Assembly (NCBI RefSeq): GCF_001704415.2
Contig: NC_030831.1
Location: 44,066,134-44,130,133, forward strand
DNA from: Capra hircus
Taxonomy: Eukaryota > Chordata > Mammalia > Artiodactyla > Bovidae
Reading direction: 5' to 3'
Length of the DNA: 64,000 nt
Positions 21,553 through 34,119 of the stretch are shown here, piece by piece. The position numbers and the translations under genes are program-made. Numbering within the stretch: position 1 is the first letter of the stretch; every line of letters starts with the position of its first letter. The notes under the pieces are model-generated. The model did not search any database. It had not been told where the DNA came from and was given only the letters and a program-made list of their open reading frames with translations.

Positions 21553-22067
21553 ATTCTTTGCAGCCAATGATGGAGAAACTCTATACAGTCAGCAAAAACA
21601 AGACTGGGAGCTGACTGTAGCTCATATCATGAAGTCCTTATTGCCAAATTCAGACTTAAATTGAAGAAAGTGGGGAAAACCACTAGACTGCCAGGGTCCA
21701 GCCCTGGTGGATCCAGGGTAATTCGAAGGGGAGATGGAGTAGGCGAGGAAAAACTTATTTGTTTAGAAATATATAGAGAGATTAGGAAAAAATAGTGTAG
21801 TAGGAAAATTTAGTGGAGAAAAGAGGCTGAATAACTTGGTTTACAAGGAGAGCTAATAAAACCTCGAGACAAGAGGTTTGCACCATCTACGTAGGCCACC
21901 GGTGCCCGCTTGAATAACAGAGGGTGCCCTGCCTTGGGCTCCCTCTTGCGTGGGTCTTAGAAGCCAGGGCAAGTAAGTACACATGGTGAGCCTCCACGCC
22001 CCAGATGGGAAGAGAGAAAAGACCACACGGGGGAAACCAGTCTTTCCAGTGACTGAAAGGTCCATCC

Positions 22068-22073
22068 TTTATT
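22068..22073 (-). terminator. LTR polyadenylation signal
   Basis: AATAAA on the minus strand, just upstream of the predicted start site. It would therefore act only in the 3' LTR transcript, as in short-R betaretroviral LTRs. Confidence 0.55.
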
Positions 22074-22085
22074 GTTCAGGAAAGC

Positions 22086-22093
22086 CTTTTATA
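22086..22093 (-). promoter_or_regulatory. LTR TATA box
   Basis: TATAAAAG on the minus strand within the class II-type LTR. The start site would lie near 22060. Confidence 0.6.
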
Positions 22094-23811
22094 CTTTTGG
22101 TTGTACATAGAGATTAATTGGATAATACAAAATTATGCAGCGTTAGCAGCCCTGACTCTTATCGAGACCAGGCTTTCTCTCTGCATACCTAGCTGTATAC
22201 ACAAGTCTTAGGTGATTTACATCATCTTCTGGCCAAAGGCCTATTAACATTTTACGGCCCTTTTCTGATAAGGGTCTGTCAACCAGGAAACTTATTTGCC
22301 TTAACAGTGTTGTTCTTTTTCAAAATCTGGTGCCACTCTCAGAAAGCACTAAATAAAGTTACATTCTTACATAGCAAGGACACAACAATTTATAACAAAG
22401 AAAGAGGAGTACAGTGATTTATAACAAAGAAAAAATTAATTAACTCAAAAGTCTAGTGTTGCTAACATCAAAACTACTATATTCCTTTATCTATATCCCA
22501 ATTACATTGATTAATATCCTCCAGGTGCCTAAAAGATGAAGAATATGGAGGTGTGGCAGCAGTCACTGACTCAACAGTGAAACCCATCACCAATATAATT
22601 TTTAGCTCTTTAGAAAAGACTCCATAATCTTTAAGATGTTTTAAGCTTCGTGCCTCTTGCAGTTGGGGGGCTGTAAACAATCACAAGTTGTAAAAGTCCG
22701 GGGGAACCTGCCAGGCAAGTTAGAGAGCCATCAGAGGGATTTGAGCTGAGACACTCCTTTCATATGCAGGAGACCAGTTGGAGCTCTAAGTTAACTCTTT
22801 CCAGAGAAAGGTGGTCGGGGATAGCCCCCTGTAATGTCAGAAGAGTATAGTGTAGCAGACAGTAAACAGACAGATTTTGGTTTCAGGGTAGATGCTCAGG
22901 CAGAGGACCCCTTGAAACCTGACTCGCCTTGCCCGTCAGGACTCTCCGCATGACCTTGTCATGGGTGGGATCTCTCGTGCTGGCTCCCGGCATTAGACCA
23001 TTCAGGTATGACCTAAATCAAATCCCTTTTGATTATACAGTGGAAGTGAGAAATTGATTCAAGGGATTAGATCTGGTAGAGTGCCTGAAGAACTATGGAT
23101 AGAGGTTTGTGACATTGTACAGGAGACAGGGATCAAGGCCATCCCCAAGAAAAAGTAATGCAAAAAGGCAAAATGGTTGTCTGAGGAGGCCTTAAAATAG
23201 CTGTGAAAAGAAGATAAGTGAAAGGCAAAGGAGAAAAGGAAAGATATACTCATTTGAATGCAGAGTTCCAAAGAATAGCAAGGAGAGATCAGAAAGCCTT
23301 CCTTGGTGATCAGTGCAAAGAAATAGAGGAAAACAACAGAATGGGAAAGACTAGAGATCTCTTCAAGAAAATTAGAGATACCAAGGGAACATTTCATGCA
23401 AAGAGGGGCTCAATAAAGGACAGAAATGGTATGGACCTAACAGAAGCAGAAGATATTAAGAAGAGGTGGCAAGAATACATAGAACTATACAAAAAAGATC
23501 TTCATGACCCAGATAATCATGATGGTGTGATCACTCACCTAGAGCCAGACATCCTGGAATGTGAAGTCAAGTGGGGTTTAGGAAGCATCACTACAAACAA
23601 AGTTAGTGGAGGTGATGGAATTCCAGTTGAGCTATTTCAAATTCTGAAAGATGATGCTGTGAAAGTGCTGCACTCAATATGCCAACAATTTGGAAAACTC
23701 AGCAGTGGCCACAGGACTGGAAAAGGTCAGTTTTCATTCCAATCCCAAAGAAAGGCAATGCCAAAGAATGCTCAAACTACCACACAATTGCACTCATCTC
23801 ACACACTAGCA

Positions 23812-24085
23812 CAGAGAAGGCAGTGGCAACCCACTCTAGTACTCTTGCCTGGAAACTCCCATGGATGGAGGAACCTGGTAGGCTGCAGTCCATGGGGTGG
23901 CAAAGAGTCAGACACAACTGAGCGATTTCACTTTCACTTTTCACTTTCATGCATTGGAGAAGGAAATGGCAACCCACTCCAGCGTTCTTGCCTGGAGAAT
24001 CCCAAGGATGGAGAAGCCTTGGTAGGCTGCTTTCTATGGGGTCTCACAGAGTTGGACACAACTGAAGCGACTTAGCAGCAGCAGC
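23812..24085 (+). mobile_element. BovA2 dimeric SINE in BovB
   Basis: A sense BovA2 starts CAGAGAAGGCAGTGGCAACC and ends in a (GCA)n tail. The TSD is degraded: ACACACTAGCA (23801-23811) and ATGCGCTAGCA (24086-24096), 8 of 11 matching. Confidence 0.9.
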
Positions 24086-26884
24086 ATGCGCTAGCAAAGT
24101 AATGCTCAAAATTCTCCAAGCCAGGCATCAACAGTATGTGAACCATGAAATTCCAGATGTTCAAGCTGGATTTAGAAAAGGCAGAGGAACCAGAGAGCAA
24201 ATTGCCCACATCCACTGTATCATTGAAAAAGCAAGAGAGTTCCAGAAAAAACATCTATTTCTGCTTTATTGACTATGCCAAAGCCTTTAACTTTGTGGAT
24301 CACAACAAACTGGAAAATTCTTCAAGAGATGGGAATACCAGACCACCTTACTTGCCTCCTGAGAAATCTGTATGCAGGTCAAGAAGCAACAGTTAGAACT
24401 GGACATGGAACAGACTGATTCTAAATCAGGAAAGGAGTATGTCAAGGCTGTATATTGTCATCCTGCTTACTTAACTTACATGCAGAATACATCATGAGAA
24501 ATGTTGGGCTGGATGAAGCACTAGTTGGAATCAAGATTTCCGGGAGAAAAATCAATAACCTCAGTTATGCAGATGACATCACACTTATGGCAGAAAGTAA
24601 AGAAGAACTAAAGAGCCTATTTATGAACATGAAAGAGGAGAGTGAAAAAGCTGACTTAAAACTCAACATTCAGAAAACTAAGATCATGGCATCTGGTTCC
24701 ATCACTTCCTAGCAAATAGACGGGGAAACAATGGAAACAGTGACAGACTTTATTTTGGGGGGCTCCAAAATTACTGCAGATTTTGACTGCACATGAAGCT
24801 AAAAGATGCTTACTCCTTGGAAGAAAAGCTGTGACAGCCTAGATAGCTTATTAAAAAGCAGAGACATTACTTTGCCATCAATGGTCCATCTACTCAAAGC
24901 TATAGTTTTTCCAGTAGTCGTGTATGGATGTGACAGTTGGAGTATAAAGAAAGCTGAGCACCGAAGAATTGATCCATTTGAATTGTGGTGTTGAAGAAGA
25001 CTCTTGAGATGCCCTTGGACAGCAAGGAGATCCAACCAGTCCATCCTAAAGGAAATCAGTCCTGAATATTCATTGGAAGGATTGATGCTGAAGCTGAAAC
25101 TCCAATACTTTGGCCACCTGATGTGAACTGACTGTTTTGAAAAAACCCTGATGCTGGGAAAGATTGAAGGCAAGAGAAGGGGATGACAGGGGATGAGATG
25201 GTTGGATGGCATCACCAACACAATGGACATGGGTTTGGGTGGATTCTGGGAGTTGGTGATGGACAGGGAGTCCTGGCATGCTGCAGTCCATGGAGTTGCA
25301 AAGAGTCGGGCATGACTGAGTAACTGAACTAAACTGATAATTGATAATGTGTTGGTTTCAAGTGTACAAGTATAGTGATTCAGTTATACATATACGTATA
25401 TTCATTCTTTTTTTTGAATATTTTCCATATGGTTATTACAGAATATTGAGTTGAGTTCCCTGTGCTATATAGTAGGCATATATTTGGCTAACTATTTTAT
25501 ATATAGTAGTGTATATGTTAATCCCATGTTCCTAATTTACTGCTTCCCTCCGCATTTCCCCTTTGATTGTGCTAGGTTTGTTTTGGAAATCTGTGATTCC
25601 ATCTCTATTTTGTAAATAAGATAATTTATATAATTTTCAAAAATTAGATTCCACATATGAATGATGTTACATGATCTTTCTCATTCTCCTTCTGACTTCA
25701 TACTGTCTAGACCTATCCATGTTGCTGAAAACGGCATTATTTCATTCTTTTTTAAGGCTGAGTAATATTCTATTGTATATATGAATCATATCTTCTTTAT
25801 ACATCTTTCTCTTGATGGACTTTTAGGTCACTTCCGTGTCTTGTCTATTTCAAATTATACTGCAGTGAAAATTGAGGTGTATGTGTCTTTTTGAATTATG
25901 CTTACTCCACATACATGTCCAGGAGTGGGATTGCAAGATCATATGGTAGTTCTATTTTTAGTATTTTAAGAAACTTCCATACTATTCTTCATAATATTTG
26001 TACCAATTTACAATCTCACCAACAGTGTAGGAGGGTTCCCTTTTTTCTACCTCCTCTCCAGCATTTATTGTTTGTAGACGTTTGTTCTGACCAGTGTAAG
26101 GTGACACCTCATTGTAGATTTCATTTGCATTTCTCTGATCATAGTTATGTTAGGCAACTTTTCATGTGTCTATCAGTCATCTATATGCTTTGTTTGGAAA
26201 AATGTGGATTTGGGCCATCTTTCCATTTTTTGATTAGCTTGTGGTTTTTGATCTTGACATAGAGCTGCATTAGCTGTTTGAACATTTGAAAGATTATTTC
26301 CTTTTCAACTGCTTCATTGGCAATCATTTTATCCCATTCTGTGGGCAGTCTTTTTATTTTGTTGATGGCTTCCATTGCCATGCAAAAGCTTTTAAGTTTA
26401 ATTGTATCCCATTTGTTTATTTTTGGTTTTGTTTTCATTACTTTAGGAAGTGGAGCCAGTAAGATCTTGCTGTGATTTATGTCAAAGAGTTCTATGTTTT
26501 TCTCTAAGAGTTTTATAGTATCTGGTCTTACATTTAGGTCTTTCATTTTTTATATATAGTTATCTAGTTTTCTTAACACTGCTTAGGTGGGTGGGTTTAT
26601 TTCTGGGCTTTCTATCCCATTCCATTGATACATATTTCTGTTTTTGTGCCAGTACCATACTGTTTTGATTACTGTAGCTTTGTAATATAGTTGGAAGCCA
26701 GGGAACTGGATTTATTCAGTCGTTTTTCTTTCTGAGAAATGCTTTGGCTATTTAGGGTCCTTTGTGTTTTCATACAAATTTTATATTATTTTTTGTTCTA
26801 GCTCTGTAAAAAATGTTACTAGTAATTTGATAACAGTTGCACTGAATCCGTAGATTCCTTGCATAGTGATAGTCATTTGGACAA

Positions 26885-27019
26885 GGGCTTCCTTGCTGGC
26901 TCAGGTGATAAAGAATCCTCCTGCAGTGTAAGAAACCCAGGTTCAATCCCTGGGTCGGGAAGATCTCCTGAAGAAAGAAATAGCAGCCCACTCCAGTATT
27001 CTTGCCTGGGAAATCCCAT
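26885..27019 (+). mobile_element. Bov-tA SINE, 3'-truncated
   Basis: Sense Bov-tA head and first part of the body, from GGGCTTCCTTGCTGGCTCAG to GGGAAATCCCAT. The rest of the body and the tail are missing, and no clear TSD was found. Confidence 0.83.
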
Positions 27020-27135
27020 ATTCAGCTACGATTCTTCCAATCAAGGAACATGGTATATCTTTCATTCTGTTTGTATCATCTTTTATTTCTTTCACAAATA
27101 TCTTAGTTTTCAGAGTATTGGTCTTTTGCCACCTT

Positions 27136-27409
27136 GCTGCTGCTGCTGCTAAGTCACTTCAGTCGTGTCCTACTCTGTGCGACCCCAGAGACGGCAGCCC
27201 ACCAGGCTCTCCCGTTCCTGGGATTCTCCAGGCAAGAACACTGGAGTGGGTTGCCATTTCCTTCTCCAATGCATGAAAGTGAAAATGAAAGTGAAGTTGC
27301 TCAGTTGTGTCCTTCTCCTAGCAACCCCATGGACTGCAGCCTACCAGGCTCCTCCATCCATGGGATTTTCCAGGCAAGAGTACTGGAGTGGGTTGACATT
27401 GCCTTCTCC
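27136..27409 (-). mobile_element. BovA2 SINE with exact TSD
   Basis: Antisense BovA2 with a (GCT)n tail at its left. An 11 bp TSD, TTTGCCACCTT, lies at 27125-27135 and 27410-27420 without mismatch. Confidence 0.93.
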
Positions 27410-27730
27410 TTTGCCACCTTAGGTAGATTTATTTCTAGGTTTTAAAAAATTATTTTTGATGCAATCAAAACAGGATTATTTCCTTAATTTATCTTTCTGA
27501 TATTTTGTTGTTAAGTTAAGAAATGCAGATGATTTTTGTGTATTAATTTTTAATCATGCAAATTTACAAAATTCACTGATGAGCTCTAGTAGTTTTCTGG
27601 TACATCTTTAGTATTTTCTATACGTATTATCATGTTGTCTGCAAACAGTGACAGTTTTACTTCTTATTTTCCAATTTGGACTTCCCTTACTTCTTTTCTT
27701 ACTTCTTTTTCTTCTCTGATTGCTGTAGCA

Positions 27731-28289
27731 GCTGGCACCACTCCTGGGGTGGGCCTGTATCCTTGCAGAGCAACCTTGGGGAGCCACATCCACCAGACTG
27801 TGGGCCCAGACCCCTGTAGCTGTGGCCCCAAGCACCTGCTGAGGAGCCCAAGGGTCTCCAGAGCTTTCTCCAGAGCTGGCACAGGCTTCTTGCCTCTTGG
27901 AGCCTCTGTTTTCTCTGTAAAATGGGGCTAGAATAGTCCTGAGACTTGGGAGGCAGTGTGACACTGCCAGCCCTTCCAGTAGCCTGCCAGTCTGGCCCTA
28001 GGTTTGCAGCAGACCAGGAGGGTGTTCTGGCAGGGGGTCTGACCCCAGCCCTGGGGGATGAAGGGCAACAGGCAAGTTCCCTCTGTCCCACCCCAGCCTG
28101 GGTCCCACTGTGGACCCTTTGGAATGGCATTCAGGGCCAAGGGAAGTAGCTGTCAGCTGTCAACACTTTGCAGTTGCCCCTGAGTACATTACAGGTCAAA
28201 AACCAGAGCCCTAGATTTCTGTCCATTCTTTTGAAATGAGAGGGGAAAATCCCTCTTTAAAAGCAACATGTTATTTTTTAAACACAAAC
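27731..28289. other. GC-rich non-L1 block inside old L1
   Basis: L1 text runs up to GATTGCTGTAGC at about 27730 and resumes with GGACTTCCAAAACTATG at about 28469. Between these lie about 555 bp of sequence markedly richer in G and C than either side, followed by a SINE. It contains a MIR-like core (CTCTGTAAAATGGGGCTAGAATAGT at about 27911-27935). There is no poly-A tail of its own and no TSD. Open frames on both strands (27699-28130 minus and 27632-27931 plus) overlap one another and show no recognisable domain. It looks like a patch of unrelated genomic DNA. Confidence 0.6.
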
Positions 28290-28460
28290 AGCAGTAAAGA
28301 ACCCACCTGCAATGCAGGAAACTTGGCAAGAATATGGGTTTGATTCTTGGGTCAGGAAACTATCCTGGAGAAGGAAATGGCAACCCACTCCAGTATTCTT
28401 GTCTGGAAAATCCCATGGACAGCCCATGGGGTTGAAAAAGAGTCAGGCATGACTTGAACA
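28290..28460 (+). mobile_element. 5'-truncated Bov-tA SINE
   Basis: Starts GCAGTAAAGAACCCACCTGC and lacks the first bases of the tRNA head. A possible TSD is ACAAACAG (about 28284-28291) and ACAAACAAG (28461-28469). Confidence 0.82.
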
Positions 28461-30905
28461 ACAAACAAGGACTTCCAAAACTATGTTGGATAAAAGTGAC
28501 CAGAGTTGACATCTTTGTCTTATTCCTGACCTTAAAGGAAATGCTTTCAGTTTTGCACACTTGGGAATCATATGACCTTTATTATGTTGAAGCAGGTTCT
28601 CTCTATGCCCACTCTCTGGAGAGTTTATTTATTTATTTATTTATCATAAATGGTGTTGAATTTTGTTGAATTTCTGCATCTGTGGAGATGATCATATGGC
28701 TTTTACTCTTCAGTTTTTCAATGGGGTGTATTATACTGATTGATTTGCAGATATTGAAGAATCCTTGCATTCCTGGATAAATACCATTTGATCATGGTTT
28801 ATGAGCTTTTTCATGAACCATTGCATTTGGTTTGCTAGTATTCTGTTGTGTATTGTTGCATCTGTGTTCATCAGTGGTATTGGCATGTAATTTGCTTTTT
28901 GTGGTATCTTTTCCTGGTTTAGGTACCAGGTTGAAGATAGTCTTATAGAATGAGCTTGGAAGTATTCCTTTCTCTGCAACTTTTTGGCACAGTTTTAGAA
29001 GGATTGGTGTTAACTCTTCTCTAAATATTTGATAGAATTCACTTGTGAAGTCATCTGGTCCTGGACTTTTGTTGGAATTTTTTCAAGCTCTGTTTCAGTT
29101 TTAGTACTTGTGATTGGTCTACTCATATTTTCTATTTCTTCTGGTTCTGTCTTTGAAATTTTTTAGGAATTTGTCTAGTTCTTCCAAGTTTTATTTTTTC
29201 TTATATTTCATATAAAATTTTATTTCATTTTATTTTCATACAGTTTTTTGTAGCACCCTCTTATGATCTTTTGTCTTTCTTTGATGTCTATTGTAAATTC
29301 TCCATTTTTAAATTTCTAATTTTCTCGATTTGAGCCTCCCCCTTTTTTGGTGAGTCTAAAAGTTTATCAATTTTATTTATCTTTTCAAAGAACCAGGTTT
29401 CAGTTTCATTGATCTTTGTAACTGTTTTGTCTCTATTTCATCTATTTCTGCTCTGATCTTTATGATTTTGTTTGTTATACTAAATTCCACTTTTGTTTTT
29501 TCTTTCTCTAGTTGCTTTAGGTGAGGGTAGATTGTTTACGTGAGATTTTTTTTGTTTCCTGAGGTAAGATTGTATTGCTCCAAGCTTCCCTTTTAAAATT
29601 GCTTTTTCTGTGTTCCATAGGTTTTGAATTGTCATGCTTTCATGGTCATATGTCTCTAAGCATATTTTTTTTATTTCTTCAGTGAGCTATTGATTGTTTA
29701 GAAACATATTGCTTAAGTTAAAATTAAAAAAATTTTTGATATGTTTGTTCTTGTTGCCATCTTGTTAACTTTTTCTGATCTGTTTTGGTAGTCCATCCTA
29801 TTTAGTTCACTTAATGTTGTGTTTGATTGCTTTTTGTGTCTATGTGTGTTTTGTATTTACTGTAGCTTTTTATTTTGTGGTTTGCATGGATGTTTTGATG
29901 TAACAGACTGTATACATACACAAGATTATTTTAAGTTGCTAATATTTAATTTACAATGCATTTCCAGTACTTGCATTTGTATTCTCCTCTTTTCATGATT
30001 GGTGATTTTGATATATTTGTGTTTGGATGATTTCCAACTTTTATTTTATGTTTATCTTTACCAGTGAGTTTTCCATTTATAATTTTCTTCCTTCTAATTG
30101 TGGCCTTTTGTTTTCCACCTAGAGAATTTCCATTAGTACTTTTTGTAAAGTTGGTTTGTGGTATTGATTTCTCTTAGCTTTTGCTTGTCTGTAAAGCTTT
30201 TGACTTCTCTTTCAAATCTGAATAAGAGCCTTATTGGGTAGAATGTACTGATTGTAAGTTTTTCTCTTTCATCACTTTAAGTATAACCTCTTTCTGGCTT
30301 GCAGACTTTCTGCTGAAAGATCAGCTGATGACCTTATTCCTTGAGGCCTCTACCTCCAGCTTCTTTGACTGCCCCACAGTGAGCCATTGCCTACCCCTGC
30401 CTCCCCAGGAGACCTTCCAGTGTGTGTAGGTGAGTCTTGTCCAGGCTCCTATGGAGTTTCTGCTTTGTCTTGGGTCCCAGTGTATGTGAAACTTTGTGTG
30501 TGCCCTTTGAGAGTAGAGTCGCTGTTTCCTCCAGTCCTGTGGAGTTCCTGTACTCAAGTCCTGCTGGTTTTCAAAGCCAACTGCTTTTGGGGGGTGGTGG
30601 TTTCTCCTTCCAATGCTACACCCTCAGGCTGGGGTTCAGAACTGTCACTCTTGAGGGAGAACTTCGGCAATATGATTATTTCCCAGTTTGCGGATCACAC
30701 ACCCACTAGATATGGGGTTTCATTATATCATAAAAGTGCCCCTCCTACCATTTTATTGTGATTTCACCTTGTCTTTAAATGTAAACTATATTTTTTTTGG
30801 TAGATCCTAATCTTTTATGTCAATGGTTGTTCAGCAGTTAGTAGTGATTTTGTTGTTTTGTGTGAGAAGGTGAGTTCAAATCCTTCTACTCCAGTGTCTT
30901 GTCCA

Positions 30906-31150
30906 GAATTGAGGGATTTTTATAAATATGGATGCCTATTGCCTATTTCTTCAGTGTGTGCTGGCTGTTATCCTTTTGGTATAGGGTGTGTATTTGTGAT
31001 GGTCCTTCCACATTCCCAGGACAGTGGGTGCCATGCTTTGGCCATTTGCTTTCATTTCTCTTGGGAGAATATAAAAAGTATAATGGCTGGCCTATATGGC
31101 AGTTATATGTTTTAGATTTTAATAAACTCCAATATTTTCTCATTAGCATG
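30906..31150. other. No feature recognised
   Basis: Overlapping short frames at 30858-31174 have no recognised motif. Confidence 0.45.
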
Positions 31151-31640
31151 ATGTTGACTTTGAGGATGAGATAGATGTATTAAGATAGTATTCATCTTTT
31201 GCTATGTTATTAAAATTTTTTAGAATAAATTTTGGTATCAAATGCTTTTCAGCATCTGTGCATATGCTCATATAACTTTTCTCCTTAGACTATTGGTAGG
31301 ATATATTAATTGGCATATTGATATTGAATCATTATATTCTTAGAATAAATACTCCATCATTTTTAATATTTTGCTGGATTCTGTTTTTCTATATTGTACT
31401 TAATATTTTTGCACAAATACATGAGTAAGGTTGGTGTGTGGAACTTTCATGATTTTAGGGTTCTAATATTAATACTATGCTTTTTTCATGAAAAGAAATT
31501 GAGTGCTTTTTCCTCTATTTTCTGGAGCATTTTACATAACATTAGTTTACCTATTTCTTAAATGTGAAACCAATAGAAGATATTGCTTTTTTCTCATGGG
31601 TTCTCTTTCAGAGTTGGAAGGGAGTCTAGTAAGAATTCCT
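31150..31640 (-). mobile_element. Very old L1 reverse transcriptase fragment
   Basis: CTTTTCAGCATCTGTGCATATG, then ATATTAATTGGCATATTGATATTGAATC, follows the antisense L1 reverse transcriptase order (GCATCTATTGAGATGATC, then AATTACATTGATTGATTT) with heavy divergence. Confidence 0.55.
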
Positions 31641-32034
31641 CTCTCTTCTGGAATAGTTTTGGTTAAGAATTGAATCCACTTGTTTCCACACAGTTAATTT
31701 CCATCACTGAGAACCAAGACTACCTATGTCAGTCTGACTTTACTGTAGATATAAAAAGTTTCTTTTTCCAGGAATATAAAAAGAAGTCAATAGAAAACTT
31801 GACTATCAGCTTACAGAAATGCCTGGAAATGATTTTATCCAATGTACTCACTTTGTAAAATAGCTATTTTGATAAACAATAAATTGTTTCTCTAGGTGAG
31901 CTTTTTGCTTAATAAACAAGATCTTGATTTTACTGATCAAAACATTTCTATAGTCTCATTGTATTAGTCTCAACAATCCTAATATATTATCATCAATTTT
32001 CCTTATCTCAACCAGTCACCTGCCTTGATTGTTG
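31641..32034. other. No feature recognised
   Basis: About 390 bp of AT-rich sequence with nothing I can place. Confidence 0.5.
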
Positions 32035-33366
32035 TTCTATTGCTCAGTCATGTCTGACTCTTTGCGACCCTATAGACTGCAGCATGCCAGGCTTCCCTCT
32101 CTTTCACCTACTCCTGGAGTTTGCTCAAACTGATGTCCATTGAGTCGGTGAGGTCATCCAACCATCTCATCCTCTGTCGTCCCTTTCTCCTCCAGTCTTC
32201 AATCTTTCCCAGCATCAGGGTCTTTTCTAATGAATCGGGTCTTTGCATGAGGTGGCCAAACTATTGGAACTTCAGCTTCAGCATCAGTCTTTCCAATGAA
32301 TATTTGGGACTGATTTCCTTTAGGACTGACTGGTTTGATTTCCTTGCTGTCCAAGGGACTCTCGAGTCTTCTTCAACACCACAATTCAAAAGAATTGATT
32401 CTTTGACACTCAGCCTTCTGTATTGTCCAACTTTCACATCCATACATGACTACTGAAAAAACCATAGCTTTGATTAGACGGACCTTTGTTGGCAAAGTAA
32501 TGCCTCTGCTTTGTAATATGCTGTCTAGGTTGGTGATAGCTTTCCTTCCAAGGAGCAGGTGTCTTTTAGTTTCATGGCTGCAGTCACCTTTTGCAACCAT
32601 TCTGGAGCCCAAGAAAAATCTGTCACTGTTTTAATTGTTTCCCCATCTGTTTCCCATGATGTGATAGGGCCAGATGCCCTAATCTTAGTTTTTTGAGTGT
32701 TGAGTTTTAAACCAGTTTTTTCACTCTCACTTTCTTCAAGAGTCTCTTTAGTTCCTCTTTACTATCTGCCATTAGGCTAGTGTCAACTGCATATCTGAGG
32801 TTATTGATATTTCTCCCTCCAATCATGATTCCAGGTTGTGATTCATCTACCCCAGCATTTCACCTGATGTACTCTGCAGAGAAGTTAAATAAGCAGGGTG
32901 ACAATGTACAGTCTTGATGTACTCCTTTCCTGATTTTGAACCAGTCCATTGTTCCGTATCCTGTTCTAACTGTTGCTTCTTGACATGCATGCAGATTTCT
33001 CAGGAGGCAAGTATGGTGGTCTGGTATTCCTATCTCTTTAAGAATTTTCCACAGTTTGTTGTGATCCGTACAGTCAAAGGCTTTAGTGTAGTCAAGCAGA
33101 AGTAGATGTTTTTCTGGAATTATCTTGCTTTTTCTATGATCCACTGGCTGTTGGCAGTTTGGTCTCTGGTTCCTCTGCCTTTTCAAAATCCAACATGTAC
33201 ATCAGGAAGTTCTTGGTTCACATGCTGTTAATTAAAACTTAGCTTGAAATATTTTGAGCATTACCTTGCTAGCATGTGAAATGAGTGCAGTTGTAAGTAG
33301 TTTGAACATTCTTTGCCATTGCCCTTCTTTGGGACTGGAATGAAAACTCATCTTTTCCAGAAAAGG
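32035..33366 (-). pseudogene. BovB, 3' half, minus strand
   Basis: Antisense BovB from the 3' terminus (TGCTCAGTCATGTCTGACTC) back to FIPVPKKG-type text at about 33340-33366. Minus frames 32373-32612 and 32860-33186 hold C-terminal and reverse transcriptase fragments. The region corresponding to YADD (about 32785-32800) reads with a deletion and a substitution, so the catalytic motif is lost. Confidence 0.88.
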
Positions 33367-34119
33367 TATCTACCTATCTTGATAGACCCATCTTAAAATA
33401 GTGAGATTAACATGAAGATATTAATATTTAATACATATAACAATTTTCTAGAAATTTCACAAAGTTAATTTCTTTTTCCACTTTAACCCAAGATTTGAAT
33501 AGCTATTTTTGTATATATAATTTATTGATTTCTATTTGAGGGTCTTATTGACTTTTTCATTCTGTTAATTTCAATTTTTACTTTCTTTTGAATACAAAAG
33601 ATGCTATTTAATATTTCTAATTTTTAAAATTTACAATAATTTTCTTTGTAGAATAATATATATTTATATTCAATTATGATGTTCATGAATTTGAAAGAAC
33701 AAAGCCATAGTCTCTACTTTGATGTACAGAATTTGCTATATATAATAATATAAATGTATATTTATACATTTAATTTTATTTATATAATATAAATGTATAC
33801 ATCATATTATTTATTATACTAAATATAATTTAAAATTCCTAATATATATTATTATATTATATAAATCTAGCTTATTAATTACATTATTAGTACTTACCTT
33901 TCATTTCTTTTTACTGTATATACTCTGTCATGGAGTGAAAGCTGTGAAATAATGTTTGGGACCAGTAGTGCAATTCTCCCTTTATTTTATTTCTCCCTTA
34001 TTTCATGTAGTTTAACTTTGTGTGTGTCACTGTTGTTATTTGATGCAGTGGTAGTCATAATTTTAGTTTTTATAAGGTATCTGTTTTTTCCTTGGTTAGT
34101 CCTTTTGTGTTTGAATTCT
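33367..34119. other. AT-rich stretch with TA-rich tract
   Basis: No gene. 33655-33875 is an irregular run of TATATA, ATATAT and TTTATA blocks (low complexity). Confidence 0.55.

Larger units (their letters stand above)
21689..22992 (-). mobile_element. Solo LTR, class II (betaretrovirus-like) ERV
   Basis: A 1304 bp LTR on the minus strand begins, on its own strand, TGCCGGGAGCC and ends CCTGGCA. The host BovB reads CACTAGACCATTCAGG across the site. The 6 bp TSD is CTAGAC (21683-21688) and TTAGAC (22993-22998), one mismatch; 6 bp is typical of betaretroviral integrases. On the minus strand, TATAAAAG (22093-22086) is followed only 12 bases later by AATAAA (22073-22068). This tight order fits betaretroviral LTRs with a very short R. 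No internal viral sequence is present. Confidence 0.85.
21553..25337 (+). pseudogene. BovB hosting a solo LTR and a BovA2
   Basis: One BovB copy lies in three pieces: 21553-21688 (endonuclease end), 22993-23811 (linker and start of the reverse transcriptase) and 24086-25337 (reverse transcriptase core to 3' end). The interruptions are a 1304 bp LTR and a 274 bp BovA2. A 285-codon frame at 23218-24075 reads from BovB linker into the BovA2, so its last third is SINE, not BovB. The frame 24455-24712 contains YADD in YADDITLMAE near the usual position. Stops and indels elsewhere (for example 24300-24330 and 24785-24840) show that the copy is dead. Confidence 0.9.
25340..30905 (-). pseudogene. Old long L1 (cetartiodactyl type), rearranged
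   Basis: An antisense L1 has its 3' UTR at 25340-25900. The C-terminal part of ORF2 follows (minus frame 26181-26546, with KDLNVRPDTIKLLEKN). The reverse transcriptase region lies at 27420-27730 and 28469-29520, reduced endonuclease sequence at about 29530-29760, and ORF1-type sequence at about 29770-30335 (CTTTTGCTTGTCTGTAAAGC at about 30180). A GC-richer 5' UTR relic occupies 30340-30905. Deletions remove much of the endonuclease and part of ORF1. It is interrupted by Bov-tA (26885-27019), BovA2 (27136-27409), a GC-rich block (27731-28289) and Bov-tA (28290-28460). It is far more diverged than the L1 at 40506-48245. Confidence 0.82.

Noticed and set aside
27664..28140. Overlapping proline- and glycine-rich frames on both strands of the GC-rich patch
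   Set aside because: Several frames on both strands are open at once, which reflects base composition. No domain, start context or splice structure supports a gene.
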